Below, in pieces: positions 22,914-33,494 of a DNA stretch of 64,000 bases. Numbering within the stretch: position 1 is the first letter of the stretch; each line of letters starts with the position of its first letter. The translations under genes and the position numbers were made by a program. The DNA comes from Ailanthus altissimus (taxonomy: Eukaryota > Streptophyta > Magnoliopsida > Sapindales > Simaroubaceae). Where the stretch lies: contig OX327700.1 in assembly GCA_946807835.1 (NCBI GenBank), forward strand, positions 27,254,001 to 27,318,000, in the 5' to 3' direction. The notes beneath the pieces were generated by a model. It was not told where the DNA came from, made no database searches, and worked only from the letters and a program-made list of their open reading frames with translations.

Positions 22914-25900
22914 ATGGCCACACCCAAGTATGAGGTAGAGAAATTCAACGGTACGAATGACTTCAATCTGTGGAAGATGAAGGTTAAGGCGTTGTTGGTG
23001 AGCCAAAGACTTGGTTCGGCATTAGAGGAAACTGCAGCTCCATCTAGTGATGAAGAGAAGACGTCAGAGTCATCTAGAGCAGAAGCAGAAAGAAGGGACA
23101 TTCAAGAAAGAGCTCATAGCACAATCGTTCTGTCATTGAGCGATGAAGTATTAAGGGAAGTAGCAGGTGAGACGATGGCAATAGATCTTTGAAAGAAGCT
23201 TGACTCTCTTTATATGAGAAAATCGTTGGCCAACAGACTACATATAAAGAAGAAGCTGTATCAGCTGTCCATGTCAGAGGGGACGCCGATGAAAGATCAT
23301 ATATCTGCCTTCAATAAGATCATCCTTGATCTTGAGTCTATCAACATCAAGATAGAAAATGAAGATAGAGCAATTATTCTGCTGAGTTCACTTCTCAAGA
23401 GCTATGAGAGTTTTGTTGATACGCTACTCTACCGCAGAGAGAGTTTAACGATGAGTGATGTAAAATCATCATTAAATTCAAAGTTATTAGGAAAGCAGGC
23501 TGAGGGCAATGCAGAAAGTTTATCTGTAAGAGGAAGGCCCTCATATAGAGATAGGAAGAAAAAAGGCTCAAGGTCAAAGTCTAGGACTCCTAGGAAGTGC
23601 TATTGCTGCAAGAAAGAGAGGAACTTCATAAAGGACTGTCCTGAGAAGAAAGCACAGGACAAGAAGAAAGCGGATGCTGCGCTTGCCTATGATGATAGCT
23701 ATGACAGCGCAGAGACACTCGTCGCTACTAATGGTATAAACTCTGAACAATGGGTTTTAGATTCTGGTTGTACTTTTCACATGTGCCCGCACAAGTCTTG
23801 GTTTACAAATTTCCGGCCTATTAGTGGTGGTAAGGTCTTAATGGGTAATGACGTTGCATGTCAGATGATGGGAATTGGTAGTGTTAAGCTTAGGCTGCAT
23901 GATGGGCGAATGAGAGAGTTGACAGATGTTAGGTATGTTCCTGACTTGAAGAGAAACTTAATCTCACTAGGGACTTTAGACCAGAATGGGTGTTCCATCA
24001 GGATCGACGGAGGGATTTTAAGAGTTTTGAGAAGTTCCATGATGGTGATGAGAGGAGAGAAGCACAAAGGTGTTTATGTGCTTAAGGGTGAAGTCGTGAG
24101 TGGTTCTGCACTATTCTCTGTAGATGATGAGAGTATGCAAACCAAGTTATGGCATCTTAGACTGGCACACTTAGACGAGAGAAACCTAAAGGAGTTATAT
24201 AGTCAAAAGGCGTTTGGTAAGGATAAGTTCCAGCCCTTGGATTTTTGTGAGCATTGTGTGCTAGGGAAAGCACATAGAGTGAGGTTCAGTACCGGTGAGC
24301 ATAAGACTAAGGGGACTCTTGACTGCATACACTCGGATCTTTGGGGACCAGCTCAAACAGCTACTCGTGGTGGTGCTAGATATTTTCTCAGCTTGATTGA
24401 TGACTATTCGAGGAAGCTGTGGGTCTATGTGTTGAAGAGCAAGGATCAAGTATTTGATGTGTTCAAGACTTAGAAGGCTCTTGTTGAGAATCAAACTGGC
24501 AAAAGAGTGAAAAGGTTGAGAACTGACAACGGCCTCGAGTTTTGCAACAGAAAGTTTGATTGATTTTGTGCCAAGCATGGGATTGCAAGGCACAGAACAG
24601 TAAGATCAACATCGCAGCAGAATGGGGTAGCTGAGAGGATGAACAGGACCCTACTTGAAAGGGTTAGATGCATGCTTACCAATGCGAAGATGCCCAAGAC
24701 ATTCTGGGGAGAAGCTGTAGTGACTGCTGCTTACTTGATAAACAGAAGTCCCTCCTCATCAATTGACTTCAAGACGCCAGAAGAGAAATGGTCTGGCAAT
24801 CCTCCAAAGTATGACCATCTTAGAATATTTGGTTGCCCTGCCTTTGTACATGTTAAGGAGGGGAAGTTGGAACCTAGAGCTATCAAAGAGGTATTCATAG
24901 GATATCCCGAAGGAGTAAAAGGATATAAGGTGTGGTGTAAAGACTTATCACCACCAAAGAGTATCATAAGCCGTGATCTGACGTTCGATGAGATGACGAT
25001 GTTGAAAACCTCCCAAGTAGATGAGAAAGAAGAACCTGTGACCAAGGAAAACTCAGCACCCAAGTCAATAGAAGTTGAAGTAGCGCCTGAAAACGGATCT
25101 GATATGCCCCCAGATCAACACTTCAACAAGGAAATCTTTGAAGATGAACAAAGAACATCGGCGAGTTCCTCCAAGTCCACCCAAAAGAAGACTAGAACTC
25201 CTGAGTTAGAACTTGAAGAGTACCAGCTTGCTAGAGACAGGCTAAAGAGAACGATTAACCCACTAGTCAGGTATGCACAAGCAGACTTAGTTGCTCATGC
25301 TTTTAATTCTATTTACACTCTTGAGTATGATGAGCCTAGGACATATAGTGAGGCTATAAAGAGTGAAAACAAGAAAGAATGGCAGCAGGCCATGAAAGAA
25401 GAAATTTGTTCTCTTAGGAAGAACAATACCTGGAAGTTGGTGGAGAGACCTCAAAAGAAGCTAGTCGGGTGCAAATGGGTGTATAAGGTAAATGAGGGGA
25501 TACTGGGGATTAAGCCTACAAGATTTAAGGCTAGGTTAGTAGCACAAGGTTTTACTCAGAGAAAGGAAGTCGATTTTCATGAGATATTCTCTCCAGTTGT
25601 CAAGCACACATCTATTATGATTTTGTTAGCTATGTGTGCAAACCTTGATTTACATCTAGAGCAGATGGATGTAAAGACAGCTTTTCTATATGGAGAGCTT
25701 GAAGAAACAATATACATGGCACAGCCGCAAGGGTTCCAGGAGCCCGGTAAAGATGATCATGCTTGTTTGCTAAAAAAGTCATTATACGGGTTAAAGCAAT
25801 CACCTAGACAGTGGTATAGGAGATTTGATGAGTTTATGATGGCTTGTGGCTTTAGTAGGAGCAAGTATGATAGATGCGTGTACTTCAAGAACATGAGTTA

Positions 25901-26897
25901 TGGGATGATGTATTTGCTTATATATGTCGATGATATGTTGATCGCATGCAAGAATATGGAAGAAATACAAAAGCTCAAGAAGCAGTTAAGTGGTGAGTTT
26001 AAAATGAAGGATTTGGGAGCAGCGAAGAGAATTTTGGGTATGGACATTGTGAGGGAAAGAAGAGATGTTATCTTCTTGTCTCAACAGCGATATATAGTTA
26101 AAATTCTGGAAAATTTCGGTATGTCAAACGCGAAGGCTGTCTCTACTCCTTTGGCCATGCATTTCAGACTGTCAGTAGCACAGTCGCCGACATCCGAGGA
26201 TGAGAAACTACAGATGAGCAAAGTATTGTATGCAAGCGCTGTGGGGAGCATCATGTATGCAATGGTTTGCACAAGACCATACATAGTACAGGCTGTGAGT
26301 GTGGTGAGTAGATACATAGCGAATCCGAGTAAAGATCACTGGCTTGCAAGAAAGTGGATTCTGAGATATCTCAAGGGAACGTCGAATCATGGGTTGGTGT
26401 ATAAGAGGGACGAGGACAACAATGAAATGGTAAGAGGGTACGTAGACTCAGATTATGCATGTGATCTTGATAAGAGAAGATCGTTGACGGGCTACGTATT
26501 CACAGTGTTTGGGTGTAGTGTGTGTTGGAGATCAGTTCTACAACATGTGGTTGCACTTTCTTCCACAGAGGCAGAGTACATAGTTGTTGGTGAAGCTATA
26601 AAGGAGGCCGTGTGGTTAAAAGGCATATGCGCGGAGATATTGGCTCGTAAAGATGTAAACACCGGTGTATACTATGACAGCCAGAGTGCCATACACCTAA
26701 GCAAGCATCAAGTGTTCCATGAGAGGTCGAAACACATTGATGTGAGGCTCCATTACATTCGTGAGATTGTCCAAAGTGGTGAAGTTAGTTTGACAAAGAT
26801 AGCGTCATCTAAAACCCCTGTTGATATGTTGACTAAGCCACTGCCCTCGGTTAAGTTCGTCCTATGCAAGGACTTAACCGGAGTCACTACTTTGTGA
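22914..26897 (+). pseudogene. Copia gag-pol polyprotein, one frame with three stop codons
   Basis: The start MATPKYEVEKFNGTNDF is typical of Tork-group gag. A single frame of 1,328 codons runs to TGA at 26895-26897 with no frameshift but three stops: TGA 23190-23192, TAG 24471-24473 and TGA 24561-24563. The gag knuckle is CYCCKKERNFIKDC, with Asn where His is expected. The protease motif WVLDSGCTFHMCP is intact. The integrase zinc region (H, H, then CEHC), HSDLWGP and TDNG carry expected residues, but two of the stops fall inside integrase. The RT has YVDDM, and RNase H has DSDYACD and STEAEY. The gene encodes the retrotransposition machinery but is dead as read. Confidence 0.93.
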
Positions 26898-26965
26898 GGG
26901 TGACCGAAGATGCAGAAATGAGAGATCGATTTACTTTGTGAATGATTTGAATCAAGGAAGGGATT

Positions 26966-27654
26966 TGTGAGAATATTGATTAAAAATCATTGAAATATGA
27001 TTTGGGGATCAAGCCAAGTGTGTAGGGTACACACGGATCAAAGACGGACGCGAAAGGAGGCGAAAAACGAGAAGGTGCACCATGCGACCAGCACCGCGGC
27101 GACTAGGAGTGGGTGCCGCAGCGCTAGCAGAAGCGCGCCAGCGCTGGAGCGACGAGATCCCAGCGCTGCAGCGCTGGACGCGGGAACAGTATCCCGAAAT
27201 TAGGAAACTTCCTAATTTCGTCTTCCACTTGCTCTAAGACTCCCTAATACGACTCCCACACGTATATGGAATACCTAGGACATCCCAAGGCCTATATAAA
27301 GGCTATCAATTGGCTTGTAAACATAACTTTGTGATCTTGACAATCTTTGTGATCAACAATAATCTTAGTGATTATTCTTAGTGGTTCTTTGTGAAAGAAA
27401 ATCTCTAGAGAGTAAAAGAGAGTTTTCTTTGTGATCTTTCTTGTAATAGGCATACTTTGTGGTTTTCTTGTGATTCATAATAAGTGAAGAGTGTGATCTT
27501 GATCTGCCGTGGACGTAGGCAAGTTGCCGAACCACGTAATTCTTTGTGTGTTCTTCTTCTACCCTTTCTCTCTTTTATTTCTTAATAACTTGTTCTGCAT
27601 TATTATATTACTTGGGTGAATTGTTTAGCTTGTTTGTATGCTTCCGCTTCAACA
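26966..27654 (+). repeat. Copia 3' LTR
   Basis: The LTR runs from TGTGAGAATATTG to GCTTCCGCTTCAACA. A purine tract (AAGGAAGGGA, 26954-26963) sits just upstream as the likely second-strand primer. A TATA box (TATATAAA, 27293-27300) marks the promoter. A GC-rich block with repeated CAGCGC motifs lies at about 27105-27180. Tail sequence GCATTATTATATTA (27597-27610) recurs at the scrambled 5' end. Confidence 0.92.
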
Positions 27655-27906
27655 TCTTCATCTTCATCTTCATTTAGAATTCCTAACAAACATAAGAAAC
27701 TTACCTTTAAACAAGAAATGAGAAAATTTATAAATGACATTAGACAGGATCAAAAAAATATTTTAAAACATATTAAAAGACTTGAAAGGAATAAAACCAG
27801 TCAACCAATAATTGATCTTTTCAAAGAAACTTTATATTACTTCAAAGGACTAGAAGAAACAACTATGATTTATAAAGCTATTGAATGCAAAAGAGGTAAA
27901 CTCTAA
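27655..27906 (+). pseudogene. Pararetrovirus ORF1, remainder after the Copia insertion
   Basis: The serine run resumes, followed by a Lys/Arg-rich open frame without stops to TAA at 27904-27906, about 80 codons. This is the best-kept copy of ORF1. Without the Copia element and one TCTTC it would join the ATG at 21981. The residues suggest a basic helical protein; I do not recognise a function. Confidence 0.7.
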
Positions 27907-28019
27907 TCAAGAATAATTTTAATCAAATTTATAATATTGTTTTATAAAAAAAATTTAAAGTCGAGATTGTTTCATAAAATTAATCTAATGATTGTTCTTA
28001 AACTAGCAATGAAAGCTGT

Positions 28020-28640
28020 TAATACATTTTTTAATTCATGTATATCAATTGATTGTTCAATTAAGCCTTCTTTTTCTAAGACATTAATGTTTAGATTAGA
28101 AGTTGAAGGTTTACGAATATTAAGACTTTCTAATTTTTTTTTATATTTGATCTAAAATGTCATTATGAGGAATTTTAAGGGTTGGTAATTGATCATGAGA
28201 AATTATTTAAGGCTTAGTTCTATCTATGGTGTAACCTGTTGAGTTTAATGACTTTGGTTGAGTTATTCTATCTTTTATCTTATCTAGTTATTCTGTGACA
28301 GTATGTAATAATTATTTTGTATAATTATTTTGTTGAATTATAAATTGTTAGACTTTTGTACCAATTGTATTTATTTTGAAGGGTGATGCAATTATTTCAT
28401 TATTGAGATGTTGAATTTTTATTTCTGCTAGTGGATTGAAAAAATTTATTAGAGTTATTTATTTGATTGCTATTCCATGATATGTCATTGCACAACAATC
28501 AAGAGTAAATGTTGATTTGAAAGGATTTGAATTAATTCACTATTGAACAGTCATGTGAAAAATAAGATATTCTGTCTTACATCTTTTATAAAATTGTACC
28601 AAATTGTCCTTATTGAATTTTGTTGATCTTCGTTAAATAT
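28020..28640 (-). pseudogene. Pararetrovirus fragment in reverse (segment between movement and capsid proteins)
   Basis: Read on the minus strand, the stop-interrupted frames carry a Q/N-rich segment, for example IQQNNYTK, TVTEQLDKIKDRITQ and a short proline-containing linker. Its composition and position fit the stretch between the movement-protein end and the capsid of a pararetrovirus. It is flanked on both sides by forward ORF1 copies, so it was inverted or inserted separately. The assignment rests on composition and context only. Confidence 0.4.
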
Positions 28641-28659
28641 ATTAAAAAATTATTGAACA

Positions 28660-28945
28660 TTATTTTTATTTAAGAAATATTTTTGAAACATATTAAAAGA
28701 CTTGAAAATAATAAAACTAATTAACCAATAATTGATCTTTTTAAAGAAATTTTAGATTACTTCAAAGGATTAAAAAAAATAATTAAGATTTATACAGCTA
28801 TTGAATGTGAAAGAGGTAAACTCTAATAAAGAATAATTTTAATCAAATTTATAAGACTGATGTATAAAAACAAATTTAAAGTCGAGATTGTTTCACAAAA
28901 TTAATTTAGTGATTGTTCTTAGACTAACAGTGCAAGTTTATAACA
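28660..28945 (+). pseudogene. Pararetrovirus ORF1 remnant, last copy
   Basis: A truncated copy of the ORF1 3' half begins around AAACATATTAAAAGACTTGA and ends AGGTAAACTCTAA near 28825, followed by the same downstream stretch as at 27907-28010. It closes the viral mosaic; unrelated sequence begins near 28945. Confidence 0.65.
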
Positions 28946-29779
28946 CGAAGCCGAAGCTCACCTCGAAGAAGCGAGGAGTTTGATTTTGCGGTGGAAATGG
29001 TCCAAAATTTTCATTTTGTGGTGACACTAAACTCCAAAAGGCAGGTCACTGAATGATGATTTTGTTTCAGTGTGGTCATATGTTCAACTTTTTGTATAAT
29101 TTGCATGAGCATTATATATTTGTTTCTGTCTAAATGAACATTATGGTCCATCAGCTTTTTTTGGTATCATCATTATGAGTCATAAGTTTCCCCTAAATTT
29201 GCGTTGTTTCTAAAAGATATGGATTGTTAATGGCTGTGGTTTCAGCCAGAGCAGATTGTCCTTTTGTGTGTATGCATATGCATAACTATCACAAGGGTTG
29301 TCATGTTTGCTTCATTTGTGTTGGTTGGTTGTATGAAGTTTTCAACTGAATGCAGGGAACAGGGGCCACCAAAACTCACTCGATCATTTTTCAATCAAAA
29401 CCAAATGAACCATATTTCATATGAAGGAATTAAAATCAGCATTATTTAGCATGACTTCTATTTTGATAAATCTGTATCTGTTAGCAACACATGCAACATT
29501 TGGAGTATCTTCTGATTGTACCACTGAAAGCGTCTCAGGTGAGATCTGCCAATACTTGCTTCTGGATTGGCAGGTTCCTTCTAGGTTTGCTTCAAATATT
29601 TAACATGCTAGAGTGAAGACACACCATTCTCATGAACTATGATGGAAAAATCAGAATTTCTGGAGAGACAAAAACTCTGAAAACTCTGTAGGAAATATAC
29701 ATTTAGCGGTAACTTATTTGTAGGAAAATAGAAGATCGCTATGCCGTATGTGTTGAAAAAGGATCCAGTGTAGGAAATT
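28946..29779. other. Intergenic region downstream of the ITN1-like gene
   Basis: I recognise no gene. A short plus-strand reading at 28963-29030 (EAHLEEARSLILRWKW) looks protein-like and abuts the viral block, so it might be an exon tail cut by the insertion, but I cannot assign it. The last 200-300 bases likely include the 3' UTR of the minus-strand ankyrin gene. Confidence 0.4.
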
Positions 29780-32405
29780 TTAAATTGCATACAATTTCTT
29801 GTAGTCATTGTTCAGGACCTCAGTATCTGACATCATTGAAATAGACCAGGATCTTGACCTGCTGCCCATGGACGATCTCCGGATGTTCCTCATATTTGAG
29901 TCCTCAATTCGATGTCTAATTACCCAATAAATCATAGTACCCAAAGTTGCAGCCATTATAACAGCTCCTATGATTGTAACTCCGACAGCCATCCATTTCT
30001 CACGCTTACCCACCACGATGAATGACATTGCCAAGTATGCTACTGAAATAAGTACACAAGCTAACCACATCAATTTGTTAATAACTGCCATCAGTTGCCT
30101 CTTTGCCTTGCTCTCTATGACCACAACTGAAGTTTGCACCACAACAACTGCCAAAGAAATGAAAAGGGCAATTGAATCAAAGACGAAAAAGATTATAAAG
30201 GCAGGTTTTTGAGCAACATGTGCTTCTCCTAGCGTGACACCACCAGTAACTTCATCTGGACTATCAACAAATTGGCCAGGAACTTGGAAAATGGCCGCAA
30301 ATGCAATTGTGGCTATGAGGACAGCAACAACAGTTGTGGAGTTAATTGCATTGTTCAGACCTTCTGCATGCATTTTATGGAGACGTTTTGCAATGCCATG
30401 CACGCGTCTTCTGGTTTGGCGGGTGTGTTCTAGTTGGTAATGTACTTCATGCTTTATGTCGCTCACAGTTTGCTTCAACTCGCGTGCTGGGTTGGCTGGA
30501 GGTTTAATGGCTCTGGCACTTTCAACCCCATGATCGCGCAGGATAGCCGCAATGTTGGGATGCCCTGTTTTCTCAGCAGTGTCAATGGCAGTTTCACTAC
30601 TCCTATTAACAGCTTTTGTGTCAGTTTCACCATTTGCCAGTAGCAACCTAACAATCTGCACAAACAGAACATATATTGTCAGTTTACTCTCTCACATCTG
30701 ACTTGAAGAAGTATTTTTGATCTATTTTCTAAACAGAATTTCTGTAATCATTATCTGTTTCTGGGAGGACTTCAATCAAGCAATTTTTTCAGAAATCTAA
30801 TGCTCAGCACCATGTTCTGAAAATCTTGCCCTCATCAGCATGATACTAGAACTTAATGACTTTGTTAAGTTACATAATGATTAGCTTTGCAGAGGTTGAA
30901 CAATGTGATCCTTTATGATTACAGTACTCAAATTATATATTATCAAGGATTTTGTTTACAAGTCAATACTCAGTTCAAATCCAAAACCAGTATAATCCCA
31001 ATCAGTAAGAATGACATGACTTGAAATAGAAAAAGATGCTTATATTATGTTCATAGTGATTCAAATATTAGGAGTTCTATCCTCAGAGCAAAAGACATCT
31101 GAAAATAAATAAAACTCGTTAAAGACATTTGGACAGTCAAGTTTTGCTGAATATTAATCTAGCAACATACTGAGTGAGAAATTCAGCTTATCTTATTTCT
31201 TAGATGACAAGGAGGTTGAGGGCAAAGCAAACTCGCCCCCTTTTATGTAAAAAAGGAAAAAAGAAAAGTTAATTTTAACTGAGAAGGAGCTTTAATTTTA
31301 ACATCATTAACATGGATGGTTAAACTCTTGGAAACTCTCCAATCTTAAGCTTGTATTCCTCCATAAGTAATGCATATTTAGACAGTATAGAAAGCTTTTT
31401 CTATGCATTTTTTTTTTCATTTCTGCTCTATAAGATACCTGGACAGAATATAATAATTCATTCAAATCAATCAACCCAAAATAAACTTTTTGTGAACTAT
31501 CTATAAGAGAAGCTTTAAAATTGTGTTGTTGATTAATCACTAAGGTAGGGAAAATGGGTAATATACCTGCTCTCTACCCTTTCGGCTTGCTATATGCAAT
31601 GGTGAATTGCCCTTGTTATCCACCATGTTTAAAGCTGCAGGCTCTGACTTAATCAGCTCCTCTACCACCTTAATATTCTGGCCCTTCACCGCCATGTGAA
31701 GTGCTGTTTGCCCCTTTTTATCAGTTCGTGTAGCAATCGTAGTATCTGCTTCCAAAAGTGCCTTCAATACCTCTAAATGCCCATTCCTTGCTGCGGAATG
31801 CAGGGCAGTTTTCCCATTACTTCTAGCTATTGATATTAGGCTACTTTCTGCATCTAAAAAAAAGTTTAGGACATCTAAATGCCCTTGCATCGCAGCAGTA
31901 TGCAAAGCCGTGGTGTTTGTTAAATCTACTGTCATGGCCAATTCTGGATGCACCTCCATTAGGACTTTCAATACCTCTATAACAAGGTAAACAAACAACT
32001 CATATCAGTAATCATCAAAAAATTAATACCATAATGAACAGATTGAGAATACTTGTAAAGTGACATACCCAAATGTCCTTCTTTGGCAGCAATATGGAAT
32101 GCATCAAATCCGTTTCTAGCTTTGATGCCAGCGTCGGCAAGATCGTAGTACTTGATCATCTCAGCAATCAAATCTACATGACCATATTCTGAAGCAACAT
32201 AAAGAGCTGTTTCCCCAGGTTGGTTTTGTTTTGTCAATAATTCCTTCAATTTAGCCTCTTCAGTACCAGTCAGAATTTCTGTCACCGAAGCAAGATTTCC
32301 TGATCTTGCCGCAGAATGCAAGGCTGTATCATCACGTTTTCCTGTTAACTGTTTAGTCATCTTCTTCCTGTGCGCGTTAGGCTCCCCACCTTGTGCTTCC
32401 GCCAT
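29780..32405 (-). CDS. Ankyrin-repeat membrane protein, ITN1/ACD6-like with PGG domain, 3 exons, 540 aa
   Basis: The family comprises plasma-membrane or ER proteins in salt, ABA and defence signalling; ITN1 in Arabidopsis affects salt tolerance and ROS. Exons are 32069-32405, 31567-31976 and 29780-30655, with GT-AG borders in phase, giving 540 residues, normal for the family. Ankyrin repeats run from about residue 25 to 290 (DDTALHSAARSGN, GETALYVASEYGH, AFHIAAKEGH, TALHTAAMQGH, TALHSAARNGH, TALHMAVKG, SPLHIASRKG and a last degenerate one). The PGG domain follows from about 347, with four hydrophobic spans near 358-375, 400-428, 443-464 and 472-495. The tail is Ser/Arg-rich (RRSSMGSRSRSWS), a likely phosphorylation target. 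The ATG at 32405 opens a family-like N-terminus. I see no lesion. The exact orthologue cannot be set without a search. Confidence 0.95.
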
Positions 32406-33486
32406 GTGACTAATTTATCAAGAATTCTCTCAGCTGTTTCTGAATAATAACCTAATATTATTTTTTTCCCTTCCAAGCAAAAACCCAGATCAAAAATTGC
32501 TCCTTTCTTTTTTCATAAAGCAACTCAAAAATCATTACTTTTGAGCAATTCTTGATTTCAGCAGAGACAAAACTTCGTAGCTTGACTCCTGCCTCTTTGC
32601 TCTGATCTCTGGTCTCTTCAGTTTCATTTACCTGTTCATAAAAACAACCACCTCCATTATTACCAATGAAACCGTTCACCGTACTCATCCAAAACATGAA
32701 AATAAACAACCTTACAATCTATAACTAAGCATATAATGTTTTTCTGCCTTGTGATAAATGAAATAGTTTAGTATCTTTATCAAAAGACAAGAATAATCAA
32801 CCAAAATAATGTATGTTCTCCATTAAGATAAATCAAAATAGCTTTTTCCTTTCATTTCCCCATAGTTAAGGTTGTCTTAAGAACCAAAACCAAATGAACA
32901 TAAAGATGATCAAATTTTACCTTGGTTTGAATGAAGGAGCAGCTTTTGCTCTCCTCCATCAAGTCCAAAGGAGCCCATATCAAAAACAAACAAAAACAAC
33001 GACCTCAAAGGGCGCTGAAATACAAGTAAAAGCAAAACCTTTAAACCTTTTTGGGACCCTTTATTTTGAGGGAAAAAGCAGATGATGAAGAAGAAAGAAC
33101 AAGAGAGGAATAAATAAAGTAAGACATAAAAATATTCATTTAGAAGGAGATGCTCAAAAATATAAAACGCACATGTAAGCAACAACATCAACTTTATGTG
33201 AATCTAAGATCAATGCCAGAGCAGACAGCCGATAAACAGAAAAAAGCCCATCGCTAACCAATAAAGAGGAGACTTTTGTAAAGGTTGTGGTGATGACAAC
33301 GTTTAGCTTGAAACATTTTCTTATTCTTTTTTCAGAATCAAAATTATGAGGAGATTAAAAGAAAATTGAAAAATAAATAGCAAAACCAGAGGTGATGTGG
33401 CTTTGGAGACCAACTGAAATAACAGAACCACGCGCGCAAAATGCCTTTCCTTGACCCGATTGTTCTTCGCAGGTTGACTCTTTTGC

Positions 33487-33494
33487 TATTTATA
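33487..33494 (-). promoter_or_regulatory. TATA box for the ITN1-like gene
   Basis: TATAAATA on the minus strand, in the context CGTATAAATAGC, is a near-perfect plant TATA box. It lies about 1.08 kb upstream of the ATG, so transcription from about 33455 would give a long 5' UTR, probably with an intron (the 32410-33400 stretch is AT-rich and has candidate GT-AG sites). This is inferred from motif and distance only. Confidence 0.45.

Larger units (their letters stand above)
21996..27654 (+). mobile_element. Ty1/Copia retrotransposon (Tork-like) with an inverted 5' LTR
   Basis: This is one Copia element with gag-pol on the plus strand, a normal 3' LTR (26966-27654) and 5-bp target duplications TCTTC (21991-21995 and 27655-27659). 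At the 5' end only TGTGAGAGTT (21996-22005) is in the expected orientation. Then comes a whole LTR in reverse (22006-22759) and a short forward LTR-like tail (about 22795-22825). The domain order of gag, protease, integrase, RT and RNase H is Copia; the similarity is to the TNT1/Tork group. It sits inside pararetrovirus ORF1 and is therefore younger than it. Three stops make it non-autonomous. Confidence 0.9.

Noticed and set aside
29970..30643. Plus-strand ORFs opposite the ankyrin gene's last exon
   Set aside because: They are shadows of the minus-strand PGG-domain exon, which has clear family sequence and four membrane spans.
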